Below are positions 46,431-58,317 of a stretch of DNA of 64,000 bases, in pieces. The notes under the pieces were generated by a model that saw nothing but the letters and a program-made list of their open reading frames with translations, was not told the origin of the DNA and made no database searches. Position numbers and translations under genes: made by a program. Within the stretch, counting starts at the first letter, position 1. Each line of letters opens with the position of its first letter. The DNA comes from Muricea muricata (taxonomy: Eukaryota > Cnidaria > Anthozoa > Malacalcyonacea > Plexauridae), in NCBI GenBank assembly GCA_963855995.1, contig OY979719.1, positions 2,046,001-2,110,000 on the forward strand. The letters are read 5' to 3'.

Positions 46431-46922
46431 GGCACTGTAGAACGCGTGGTTTTATATAAGCTACGAGCGTCAAGATATCCTTGATAGGTAACTATTGATC
46501 CTACAATGGCACTTATGTTCACTGCCAATAGGAACGTTTTCAACTCACAGCTTGTACATAATGGCTTTTATAGGTTGTGTCACAAGGAAACTGCAGTTCG
46601 GTCGTAAAATCAACTTGTTTTCAAGGTTGCCGGGTTTTAAACATTACTGACACTGTTAATGTTGTAGCTCGGAATTGTAAAACAACGGCGGCAATGCAGT
46701 TTTCTTGTGCCATAACCATATAAGCTACGACCGCCAAGCTTTATCCTTGATAGGAAAGAATTGATCCCACCAACGACATTTGTATTCTCTACCGATAGGA
46801 ACGTTTGAGACTTACAGCTTGTACATAACGCATTTTATCGGTGAGTCGTAAAACCAACCTGTTACTGCTCAGCAAACTACCATTTCCCTCGATCAACGAT
46901 AGTCGATGAAGCTTGGCGCTCG

Positions 46923-47497
46923 AGTTGTTCAGCTAAGTTAAACGATCTTTTATGGCGAGGTCTTTTCAAGAAGGCATGAAGCATAGATGCGCAAACACTG
47001 TACAGCCTGTAAAGAATATGTCTTCTTTCGGGAAAGAGTCAAAGACGATAACGCTTATTAAATCAAAACTGTGTAGGCATGTTTTAAGTTGCTCAGCTAT
47101 GTTTAACGATCTTTTATGACCAGGCCTTTGCAAGAAGGAAAGTCGAAGTTTGCATATACTATTGACTTTCCGTCGGTCGTTTCTTTCTTGATCGAGCTTT
47201 ATATGTCATTGTGTTCAGTGTCCTTGATATAGGAGTCATGTATTTATGGCCTTGGGTTTGATTCCCAAACACTGCATGGCAGTCTTCAGCTCTTTCAAGT
47301 AATAAGATAACTTTGGAACAAGATGGCAATGCGTTATTTACTATATGCCTGGTCATGCTGTAACTAATCATGTAGTATATTCTACAAACCTTAACTCAGA
47401 ACGTTGGCTGTCAGTTTCTATTCGTGGTTGCTTTGAAACATTGCAGATACTGCTAACCTGGCTATAACCTGTAAAATGCTTGGTTTTACACAACCTA
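46923..47497 (+). repeat. Loop of the giant palindrome (575 bp)
   Basis: Unpaired centre between the two arms. It is not unique: 47,083-47,320 is a direct, diverged copy of 46,199-46,430 (TCAGCTATGTTTAACGATCT, GATATAGGAGTCAT, CCCAAACACTGCATGGCAG). The loop is thus another partial family F unit. Confidence 0.85.
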
Positions 47498-48029
47498 CGA
47501 GCGCCAAGCTTCATCGACTATCGTTGATCGAGGGAACTGGTAGTTTGCTGAGCAGTAACAGGTTGGTTTTACGACTCACCGATAAAATGCGTTATGTACA
47601 AGCTGTAAGTCTCAAACGTTCCTATCGGTAGAGAATACAAATGTCGTTGGTGGGATCAATTGTTTCCTATCAAGGATAAAGCTTGGCGGTCGTAGCTTAT
47701 ATAAATGATAAAACCACCCATTTTACAGGTTATGGCACAAGAAAACTGCATTGCCGCCGTTGTTTTACAATTCCGAGCTACAACATTAACAGTGTCAGTA
47801 ATGTTTAAAACCCGGCAACCTTGAAAACAAGTTGATTTTACGACCGAACTGCAGTTTCCTTGTGACACAACCTATAAAATCCATTATGTACAAGCTGTGA
47901 GTTGGAAACGTTCCTATTGGCAGTGAACATAAGTGTCCATTGTAGGATCAATAGTTATCTATCAAGGATATCTTGACGCTCGTAGCTTATATAAAACCAC
48001 GCGTTCTACAGTGCCATCTTGTTATCTCA

Positions 48030-49770
48030 TTGGAAGAGCAAAACACTGCCATTCAGTGTTTGGGAATTAAACCCAAGGCCATAAGTATATGGCTCCTATA
48101 TCAAGGACACTGAACACAATGGCATATAATGCTCGATCAAGAAAGAAACGACTGACGGAAAGTTAATAATAATGATGCAAAATTTTACTTTTCCTCTTGC
48201 AAAGATCTGGTAAAAGATCGTTAAACATAGCTGAAGTACTTAAAACATGACTAGACGGCTTTGATTTAGTAAGCGTTGTCGTCCTTGATTCTTTCCTAAA
48301 AGAAAACACTTGCTTTCAAGGCTTTAATGTGTTTGCGCATCTTTGCGCATCCATGGTCGTACCGTAAGCGTTAGGAAGAAGTCAGCCATATATTATTGGC
48401 ACAGTGTAGTGGTTTAGCTAGCTAAACCACTACACTGTAGCTTTAAAGTGTAGTGGTTTAGTGGTGTCTTGAAGTCTTTTCGTCGTTATTTCTCGATGAA
48501 GACAACTTGTCTTCTTGAACGAAAAGAAATAACGACGAGAAGTCTTCAATGCGCCAACCCTACAGGTCTGTCCCCAACAGTCAAGTTAATGAAATTTGCT
48601 TAAATATTAGTTAACAACACTAGGAAAATAACGTTTGCCTCCTTGGCCTCGCGGTACTGCCTAGTGTTTTCCTGCACTCCACGCCCAGCTTTGAATTCAG
48701 TTTTGGGTGGATCGAGCACCGATCAGAATTAAATTCTTACCAAACTCAGTTGAACTGGACCGGTCCTCGATCCACCCAAAATCGAAGTCAAGACAGTTGT
48801 CTTTACCTCTCGGCCACGGAGGGAAAGATATTTGCCAATGAAAGCTCTAACGAGTCTTCTCTTCTTCATCAGCATCGAAATAAAAAAAAATGCAAAATTG
48901 TCCCTTACAGACGTTTCTTTTGGCAAGTTACCTAACTAAACTGGAAGTAAAGTAGTAGAACAAAGACCTGAGTAAGAAATAATGGCAAAAACATTTCGTT
49001 CGCGCAATAAAAACTGATTTTCAGCTTCCTAAAAAGATCATTGAATGTTATACATACGGGTATTTGCTGGCGGACAAAGGTCGTCTGACGTCATTTGCTT
49101 CTGCAACCCGAAGAAGAAGCTTCGATTTTTATGTCTCCTGACGAACATTTTGAAAGTCTCAATACAGTCTTAATCTTGAGTATAAATGTCCATTGGTTGT
49201 ACGGAAATGGCGAGGAAGGTACGAAAGAAACACAACGAGCAAATTGGAGCTAAAACGACGAAGAAATGGAAAAAAATTGCGAAGACAAATCTGCCGTTGT
49301 CGGGAGAAATCAAAATCAAAATGGCGTCGTCTTCTTCTCCAGTCTAGAAATGCAACGAAAATCGCTATTGTGTAGTTGGACATTAAAAGTATTGGATTTT
49401 TATTCGACATGTAAGCATTCTCTAACTATTCTGTGCACGTTTTAGTCATTAAATGTTATCTTGTTTGAAAACCCATTCGGTCTGCTTACCAGGGTGAAAT
49501 CTATTTTAAAATCTAAGTTAAATATAGTTCAGATAAAGGATAAATCAACATGATCTTATAAATCTATACTCTCTTTTTGTCATGCCAGCAAGACCGTAAA
49601 AAGTATTCGCCACGATTTAAATTTCTTTCTATTTTACGGTTTCTATTTTTCTAATCTTAAATATTGACCTTCACGTTATAGATATTCCAGAGATTTTGCA
49701 AGACAAGCACAGACAACTGTGATGAGAGAAGCCACAGCCAAAAAGAACTTTCAAGAGGATTTAGTGGTAA
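48030..49770 (+). repeat. Family F repeat, right-arm copy
   Basis: Same orientation as 26,430-28,330. Short exon-like frames (e.g. from the ATG at 49,212, reading MARKVRKKHNEQIG) are not preserved in the other copy, so no CDS is called. Confidence 0.7.
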
Positions 49771-50469
49771 AAACCCAAATATTACAATATACTTACTATC
49801 ATTGCAAATTCTCTATTATACCCCCCCCCCCGGATTAATAGAGAGTTTATAATGATGATTATCATCATGTATCAAGTGCTGTACCAATAGTTTCTTCATT
49901 ATTCTTTACAAATTTTAACTTACTTTTATTCTTTCTTTCTTTTTCTTCAAAACCTCTTCTGTTCTGATACACTGCACTCTATACAAGAAACATGCAAATT
50001 CAGACTTTCAGTTCAAATTCAAAGATGATTCCAAGCTAAAGGCAAGCGAGAACCATGATTCAACGAGTGTTTACATGACCAATGAGCTGCCTTTCATTTG
50101 AATTGCAAGTCTGAATTTCCTGATCCGTTTAATTTCCCCTTTCTTTTCTCCAATCTACTTTTCCTCCTGTTCACCCTCTTCTTTCCCGGGTACTCCTTCC
50201 AGGATAGCACCCCCTTCCACTGGTTTCTTTATCCTGCTTCTCCCCTTCTTTACCCCAATCCCCCTTATTTACTCCAATTTAATCTTCTTCCTCCTGTTTA
50301 CTCTACTTCTTCGCCTAGTACCCGTCAGGGTAGTACCCCTTCCTTGACACTACTTCAATCTTTATGCTGCCCCCCCCCCCCCCACTACTCTCATAATTGT
50401 AAGTTATTCATATGACGTAGTTACTGGAGAATTATTCATTCAGCTTGGCAATTACATTATATGATAACT

Positions 50470-50791
50470 ACAGTGAAACACATTTTCATTAATTCATTAT
50501 GAGTTCCGCCTCATCGTCAGCAGTTTAGTTAAGTACCCGTGTTCCGGTGATTACTGATATTTTACAATTTTAACCATCCAGTCAACATTCGCAAACCGGA
50601 GTACCCGGAATAAACCCACGACTGACTAACTCCTCACATGGGTGTCACGAGTCTGAAGTAAGGATTGAACCCACGACCTCACATGTGATAGGCGTTTGCT
50701 CTGACGATTGCGCCACTTGGCTATTACTGTGCAGGATCAAACAATCCTACACGAGAAATTTAAATGCCGTGGCGTTGACTTGTGTTTCACT
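50470..50791. mobile_element. TA-flanked tRNA-box element, right-arm mirror copy
   Basis: Mirror of 43,656-43,977. The inner end reads TTTCACTGTC rather than TTTCACTGTA, one of the arm-specific substitutions. Confidence 0.55.
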
Positions 50792-52478
50792 GTCATCATT
50801 TTGTAAGACAATTACTAAATAGTTTCCTGAGCAGGATAGCGTCATCCATGTACTTGGCATGTTGCCTTAGGTTCAACTTCAACACGAGTTTTCCCAAATA
50901 TCCCGAAATGCCGCGCGCATGTATGACACTATCTTGAAGAGGAAACCATTTGGTATTTTATTACTCTCTTATTTTTTATCAGTCATTTGCGCAATCAATA
51001 AATATAATCCAGATTGGAGAAATTGTGGGCATTCTTGGGCGCCCGTTCTAGTTTCCTAACGTGGGCAATACTTTTTTTAATTTGTTTATTCACAAAATCC
51101 ATCTAGATTTACTTCAAAAAAATTTGAGAAAAATATATAAATATATTTGTCCGCGAAAGTTAGGGAACTGGAAATGACACCAGAAATGTCTTTAAATTCC
51201 GCCATTTTGTGTTGCGCTTTTCTTGGAGTTGCATACATACAGTTTAAGCTCACACGTACACGTTCTACACTTGCTGTATTTCTTGCTATCGGGGTATCAT
51301 CATGCCGGGAATTTGTCCATGAGTTTCTTCGTCGACTAACCTCTGTGACCTGTCACGCCTATTATAATTACTTAGTCCTCTCTAATGCTTGTGAACGTAG
51401 TTTTCTTTGCTTATCTTGTAAACAGTTTTCTGAACATCGTAATTTTTTTTTCAAAGAATGCCAAGTAAAAAGTGAATACAACAACCATCAACTAATGATG
51501 CAACAAGATGGGAAAGAATTCATATCGACATAAGAAGTAAATCACAAGCCGTCTCCATCAGATGTTAAGATGCAAATACTATCACAATGTACGGTTTGTT
51601 AAAGTCAATTCAATTAAAGCTTAGTGTCCTATATTCTAAAATATTTTGTAACATTAATTTTCTCCTTATTTTATGTTGGTTGACTGGACACGAGTGAGCT
51701 AGTTACCTACTGGACCGCCTTGATGCTCCATGAAGAGAGTGCGCCAACCAGATGAAACCATAAACAGCATGATGAAACGAGAACAACCGAAGCCAAGAAG
51801 ATCCAAAGATAGAGTGAAAGTAAGTTTTTTTATTTTATCTTGTCGTTTCCATTTTTTTAGCAGTTCAGCTTTTGTTTCAATAAAAATTAACATCTCGCAC
51901 TAACGTTGCTAGTGTCGGTAGTACTGTAAAAAGCACACAGGATCTTTCACTACCTGAAACAATAAAAAAAAACAAAATTCGACTTTCGAGCGAATTAAAG
52001 CCTTTCGTTGGGGAGTTGGTCGTAAAGATAGAAATTTAATGCGCTGTCTGCCATCTTAGATTCATATTTGATCTCGTTGACACGTAAAATCTTGATTCCC
52101 AAACAGCTTGAAGTAAGCTAGTTTTGATATAAGTTACATTTCACGTGCACAGTAATTCTCAAAGAGATATCGGCAATAAATTTGAGAGAGCTTTTGAGAG
52201 AGATTAGTGCGAGATATTAATTTTTATTGTTCGAAAGAGCTTTAAGAATTTACACATTCCTTACGTGTTGTTTAATTCTCGAGATATTTTAATCTAAATT
52301 CATAAATTAGGGTAGCGGCAAGTTGTGTGCGTGTGAGAAATAAAGACTCCTTCACGGCTATGATTTTCTTTTGTGTTTTGCTCACGATTTATTAATGATT
52401 CTCGAGATTTTAATAAAAAAATTTCATATTAACAGCTTACACAATAATTTGGCCGGCCTAATTAATACTATTTTATAA

Positions 52479-52841
52479 TATACTGAGTGTCAAAGTTCAT
52501 TTATTCCTGTTTCTTATTGGTTAAGAACGTATCACGTGATAGTGGAGAAATTCTATTGTCTCCCTGGCAACGTAGCTAAGCGGTGGACATTACTTTTATT
52601 CACCGGTAGACAACAAATCCACAAAGCCTCACGTAGCCATGTCAGGTAAAAGGTAATCCTTTTTACACATGTTTGATTGATTTGTGGTACTTTTCTTCTC
52701 TTTTGGCACTCAGTATATAATAAAATACTTATTGACTGAGACCTCGGGAAAGCAGTATGTTTTGTGGACCCTCGACATCGACAGTCTCTGGTCCACAAAA
52801 CATACTGTTTCCCTCGGTCTCAGTCAATAAGTGTTCATTAC
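52479..52841. mobile_element. Right-arm-specific insertion (~362 bp) with internal fold-back
   Basis: The left arm reads continuously CTATTTTATTATACATTGC (reverse complement of 41,961-41,979), while the right arm is split after CTATTTTATA. The insert contains a strong inverted pair: TTATTGACTGAGACC...GTATGTTTTGTGGACC and GGTCCACAAAACATAC...GGTCTCAGTCAATAA. Confidence 0.75.
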
Positions 52842-52926
52842 TATACATTGCAGTTGTTTTATGCGTTGTGATTGGTCAGTTGTATGCAGATAAATGCGAC
52901 TATCACACAATCTGCAGATAACTCAG

Positions 52927-53151
52927 TCATACAATAAGAATACATAGAAGGGCCACTCAGCAGTGCAACATGTCACGCTATGTTTATGCAGTTTACTGGC
53001 TGCCACCAGCCAGTTCAGCATTCCTATTGGCCAGAAAATGCAATTGACTGGCTGAGAAAATGCTAATAACGTGCGTAATGCGACATGCGCGGCTTCAAAA
53101 ACTCCAAAGGCTCCGACGCGAGTGGCCCTTCTATGTATTCTTATTCTATGG
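52927..53151. mobile_element. Right-arm-specific TIR element (225 bp)
   Basis: Long TIRs AATAAGAATACATAGAAGGG and their reverse complement. Flanked by CTCAG on both sides (52,922-52,926 and 53,152-53,156), while the left arm has the uninterrupted site at about 41,882-41,892. A clean insertion after or during arm divergence. Confidence 0.85.
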
Positions 53152-53154
53152 CTC

Positions 53155-53512
53155 AGTTATCTGCTAGCAGATAACTGAGTTATCTGCATGTTGAGCCTAC
53201 GGTGCAGATTATTACAGTATGCGGTATTCGTTGGCATCAATGGTTGGCATGGCAACAACATTTTTTCGATATTTTCTGTTTCATGTTATGGCATCTTGCT
53301 TTTTAAGCTCTTCCGAAGGCGAAATTCGTCAATTGCTCGAGGAAAAAGACTTACAATGTATAATAAAGCAATTATCGGATTCGGTTTTTGTGATATGCAA
53401 AATTATCAATGTCTTGGTAAGAGTTATCTGACTCGCCTTCGGCTCGGCTGATAACTCTTACCTCGACATTGATCATTTCGCATATCACAAAAACCTCATC
53501 CAATAAGTGCTT
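53155..53512. mobile_element. Palindromic miniature element (TCTGC / CGAAGGCGAG family), right-arm copy
   Basis: Mirror of the 41,525-41,880 part of the left arm; the GATAACTCAGTTATC palindromes are interrupted by the 225-bp element just before it. Confidence 0.65.
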
Positions 53513-53527
53513 AATATGTTATAGTTT

Positions 53528-53611
53528 ACTTATTAAGCTTTGTGGAAACACCACGTAAATTTATTATTGCAATAATAAATTTACGTGGTGTTTCCACAAA
53601 GCTTAATAAGT
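53528..53611. repeat. Perfect 84-bp palindrome, right arm only
   Basis: Two 42-bp halves, ACTTATTAAGCTTTGTGGAA...TTATTATTG and its exact reverse complement, with no spacer. It is part of a ~134-bp insertion; ATGTTATAGTTTA on both sides looks like a target duplication. GTGGAAACACCACGTAAAT also occurs at 17,453-17,471. Confidence 0.9.
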
Positions 53612-55283
53612 ATATTGTATTCACCATGCAAACGTACAAGAAACTTATCATGTTATAGTTTATAAATTATTCGTAACTATCATCTCATGACTTAATTCTT
53701 TCTACTATTGCAAAGGGTGATGGGATGTGAAAAAAACGCACAAGAAGAGAAAAGAATGAACGATCCTGGACGGCAAGACCCACAAAACAACAATCCACAA
53801 GAATAAGAAGACACGAAATTGTAATAGAAAGTAGTGGTAATGTGCAAGTTAGTAGAAAACAAGATACTTATTATTGAGGGATCAAAGAGGATTTAATAGA
53901 TATTTCTCGTTAATGAAAAAGAAAAGACAGCAAATTAAGTGAAAAAAATTGGATTGAAATAACATTGATATCAAATACATTCAACAAAATAATTAAATAG
54001 AATATCTAGGAGTTTGGCAGTCAATTTTCGAGTCAAAAAACAGGTAAAAATATGGTAAATGTCGACAATATTTTTTAAAGAAACAATACCTTAACGCCTG
54101 GAAATTTCGTCTCTAACATTTGGATTTGGATATTTCTAAAAACAAAACAAAATAACATGTAGGATTGAACGTTTTACAAAAATAAGTTTCGTAATAATGC
54201 CACTAAATTATAGTTGATGCATTTGGTCACTATTCTTGGTTTGCACATGACGTCATTTCGTGTGATTGGGCGCCATCTTGGTTGACTCTGCAGATTACTT
54301 CAGCTGTTTACAGCGAAGTACTTGTGTCAATTTACTATTTCATCGTTAGTTTTAGCGTATTATGAATGATACTTTAAAGATGTATGGCTCGATAGGATCA
54401 GATATAATGAATAGATACTTTGTGGTTGCCATGTGTTTCAAACGTCAACAAAGATGGCGTCGATTGCAAACGATCAATTCCGTCGTTCTACCTTTAAAGA
54501 ATGTGTTCTCTGGTTAAAAAGCGAGAAAATGTGACTTGTATTCCAATTCACCGTAGCAAAACAGATGGTGGCATGTCGATTTTACCAGAATTTAATGCGG
54601 GTATCAATCAAGAATACCAGTGAAATGATATTTAAGATAAGCTAATGGACGGAATTTTAACACAAGTGACAAAATAACCTATCTGTCTGTTCCTCAAACG
54701 AGGTTAATTTACCTTAAGTTTTTAAACGATTTCAGACCGCAAGGCATTCTGGTAAAATCAACACCCGCCATCTTTTTGCTACATTAAATTCCCAAGGGAA
54801 TATATCATTTCTTTGTTTCTTAGCTAATTTGGTTCATACATCCATGCAAATCAGTAGGATCATTATATTTTTTTGTGCATTTTAAATTCCCATGGGAATA
54901 CGGCATGCTTTGTTTCAATGGTGATGCGTCTGTTTATGGTAATTACTGCATAATGCGAACCTCTTTGATTATTAATATGATAAGTATCTTGGTGCTTTCA
55001 GATTTGTTTTGGTAAGCAGGAACAATGAAGTCATTGTTTGTGTACACTAAAGCAAATTACGAAGGTGGTTTGAGAGCAGCTGCGAGGTACCATGCAAATG
55101 AAGGCGTTTCGGTTAAATAAGTGTGAGAATTACGGCATTAAAAATTGCATGTCATCTACACTTAAGGATATAAGTTGCCCAAAAAAAAAAACAACTTTGT
55201 GAATCTGTTGAGTTTCAATTGCTTTTTATTTTTGCCTAATTCTCATGCTTATTTGACCCAGCCTTGGACTTTGGTAAGTATCA

Positions 55284-55525
55284 GGGGCCGGTTGTATCAA
55301 AGGCGTTTAGCTTAAACGGTGGATAAGTCAAAAATATGAAACACGTTTCCATGTTGTATAAACAAACCAGCTGAAGTTATTTGACCTGAGAAGAACAATT
55401 ATATATAAAACTAAATATTTATTCTATTTCAACTCATAATTTCGGTTCCGTACTAGGTGTAAAACTGATTTTTAAATTTCACTTATCCACCGTTTAAGCT
55501 AAACGCCTTTGATACAACCGGCCCC
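55284..55525. mobile_element. GGGCCGGTTGTATC-family TIR element, right-arm copy
   Basis: Mirror of 39,650-39,891. Confidence 0.85.
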
Positions 55526-56360
55526 AGGTTTATATTTACTCCGGAACAGTTAACACAACGAAAAGCCCATGCCCATTCAGCTAAGGTTTTACGTTTGAAA
55601 ATTCAATCAAAAACTCAGTCTAAGTGGGTTTAAGTAGCTAGAGATAACGTAATTTATCTTTTTATTTTGCTTTTTTGTTTATAACGTAATTTATTAGCTA
55701 AATGTATGGACTGCGAGGGTGTGCGCCGTGTGTAAGTTGCATGGGGTTAGGTTTATTAAAGGAATTAAAATTTTTGAAAGTATGCTTAAAAACCAAAATC
55801 TGTCGTCACTTCTAACAAAACAGTTAAGAGTAGGTTTCAACATCAACTAAATTGATCTATACTATTAACTAAGAAAAATGCGAATTAAGTTTTATATTTT
55901 GCAAGCAAATTTTAAATAGAATTCTCACCTGTTTTTATGTACGAGCTTTTTCTGTTTACGTTTGATCTAAAATATCCAAATAAATTGCATTTAAAATGCA
56001 TACTTTACCGAAATTTTAACTCTTTTAATTTTCGAAATTGGGTGGCAGTCGGGGTGGTGGTGGTGCATGCGGGTTTATCAGCTGTGAGTGACTGTGCGAT
56101 GGTGAGGAAAGTGAAGGTAACGAATGGAATGCAGGAGCTTAGAACTGAGGAAGACAGCTTAGAACTGAGGCAGGTAGGCAGTTGGTAGGATCAGCGGGGG
56201 GCACTTGACATTTTGGCTTTGGGAATCAAATTTGCATGCTAAGTACTTAAGTCACTAACGTTTGTTGTTTTAATTTGTTAGGTACGCGCGGCTGCTCTCT
56301 AGGGAAGATCAACTTAGCAATTGTATTAGCACTTGCAAAGTTGGTCTTCTCTTTGCCGGC

Positions 56361-56477
56361 TACCCCGGCCAGTTCTCCGAGTGCTACTTCCACCGTGAAT
56401 AAGTAGAAGTACTTGTACTACATGTATAAGTACTTCTACTTAGGTGGAAGTGGCACTTGGGGAGCTGGCCGGGGTAG
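56361..56477. repeat. 117-bp hairpin, right-arm copy
   Basis: Mirror of 38,698-38,814. Confidence 0.85.
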
Positions 56478-58154
56478 GGGGATTTTTTTTATTCAATTTC
56501 TCAATTCCCATGGGAATTGAATTTTTAATTAAAAAGGGGTCACAAGTAAATTTTGTAAACAATTTATTGAAAAAATTTGTAAAGATTACATACAATTTGA
56601 ATAACAATAAAAAGAGATTAACTACCACACATTGTACTTATTAAAATAACAACAGAAGAAAACAGAACATGGCAGAGAGAACAATAACACAAGTGAATGA
56701 ACAAAGTCCTAAATAACTTGGGTCTTTTCAACGTAAGTAAATGTTTATACTTCAAAATATATTATAACAATGAAACAACTTGAAGTGATAAATTTTGAGA
56801 GTTTTGCAAAGGTTTACCCAGCATATAACGAGTTGTTTCACAATTACAAAGAAAAACATGTGGCTCAAAACATGCAACTGATAGAGATGACGAGAAGGCT
56901 TAACAAGTCTAAGTAGAAAGGTTTTCAAAAGTTAGTCACATTTTTATAATCATATGTAACTACCCTGTCAACTCTCCCAGTGGGAAGAACCGGAGTACCC
57001 GGAGAAAACCCACGAGTTTTGGCGGAGCGTTGACCAACGCTTTTTCAAATACAGCCAGCCTCACAGAAGAAAGGTATTTTTGTCAAAAGAAAAATATCAT
57101 TTTTAATCAATTGTGCTTTTATAAGTCAGAAAAAATACATGCACGAATTACCAACGAATTTTGATGGCTTTGAGACATGTAACGTGGGCACATAATTCTT
57201 CCTAAAAATACTTTTTTGTACTCGAAACAACCCTTCAAAACGTCGAAAAACAACGAAGAAACGATTTTTTTATAAATTCCAAATTGACCAAGCTGTAATG
57301 TTCGGAGCCACATTTTTCTTATTGCGTTTCTAACCTGACAATGTGAAATGCACTAAACATTGCTACCTTTATTTTTTTTAACAAAAAATTCAAAAATACA
57401 TAGAATAAAAACCAAGCATTTTTAGAATATTGTGTGTAGCACGACATTTTTCAGAAACCAATCTCTTACACTTTTCTTTGCATAACAGTGCATGCGATCT
57501 ATTTTTCGCAAAAAAATACAAAGAAAGTCTCAGACATCTCATTTTTCTGGTGGGCACAAGAACAGAAGCTTTTTGTTCAAATTGTGATAATTTATTTGAG
57601 ATAACTTTGGGCAAAATTCTATTTTTCATTGAAAACAGCCGAAAAATCAATGCTTTGGCTTTGCCCAGCAACTAATGAAGTCACTCGATAGTGAAGTTGC
57701 TTTATATACAATTGATAGTTTCAGTGTTAAAGAGACCAAAATAAAAGTAGAAATACATAACTTAGATTGATCTTGGATTGAAAAGTAAAAAATTTATTCG
57801 AAGAATCAATTTAAATTTAGTCTTTTTGGAAGGTACCATTGTCAGGTTAGGAACATATCTCTTTGAAGTATAAATTCATCTTTACTTACTTGTTGAAAAG
57901 ACTATATTCAAGAGCCATGTAAACCTGTTTTCTTATATTATTATTACCACGCAAGTATTACAAAGTGGAATATTTGAAATGTAAACTTGAACTGAAGCAA
58001 AGGAAATGCACATACAAATTCAGAAATATTTCAATTGCCAAAATACAAATTCACCACAACCAAACAATATAAAAAGTTCCAGTAGGCAATATGTTGTAAT
58101 TTTAATTAAGAAACTTATAAAGTAATAAATCATACAGGAAACACAAAAGAAATC

Positions 58155-58317
58155 ATTTTCTCATCTTACAGAATCGGTATTTTCAAAATCACTTTGCTAT
58201 AGATCTGATGTATAAAATTGACGAGTTTCACAAGCCATTTACAACATTCGCATCTGTGTATGTCAGATATCTCGCCTTCAGCTTGGGTTTGTATATCCGA
58301 TACAACCCGGTCACTTG
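58155..58317 (-). mobile_element. TATCGGATATAC-family element, right-arm copy
   Basis: Mirror of 36,858-37,020. Confidence 0.6.

Larger units (their letters stand above)
34355..46922 (+). repeat. Giant palindrome, left arm (12.57 kb)
   Basis: Reverse-complement match to 47,498-60,820. The outermost paired bases are 34,355 and 60,820; outer positions pair so that coordinates sum to 95,175 (e.g. 34,931 with 60,244; 38,987 with 56,188), and inner ones to 94,420-94,450 because of right-arm insertions. Some stretches are identical over hundreds of bases, such as 37,504-37,785 against 57,390-57,671, where open frames on both strands read the same. The outer ~4 kb is very AT-rich and non-coding; inner parts are a patchwork of the elements listed separately. 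No host gene recognised. Confidence 0.93.

Noticed and set aside
51147-51533. 128-codon right-arm frame with a hydrophobic segment and several cysteines
   Set aside because: The left-arm mirror has a stop (TAG in place of TAC) in the same frame, and no homologue was recognised; weak evidence for a gene.
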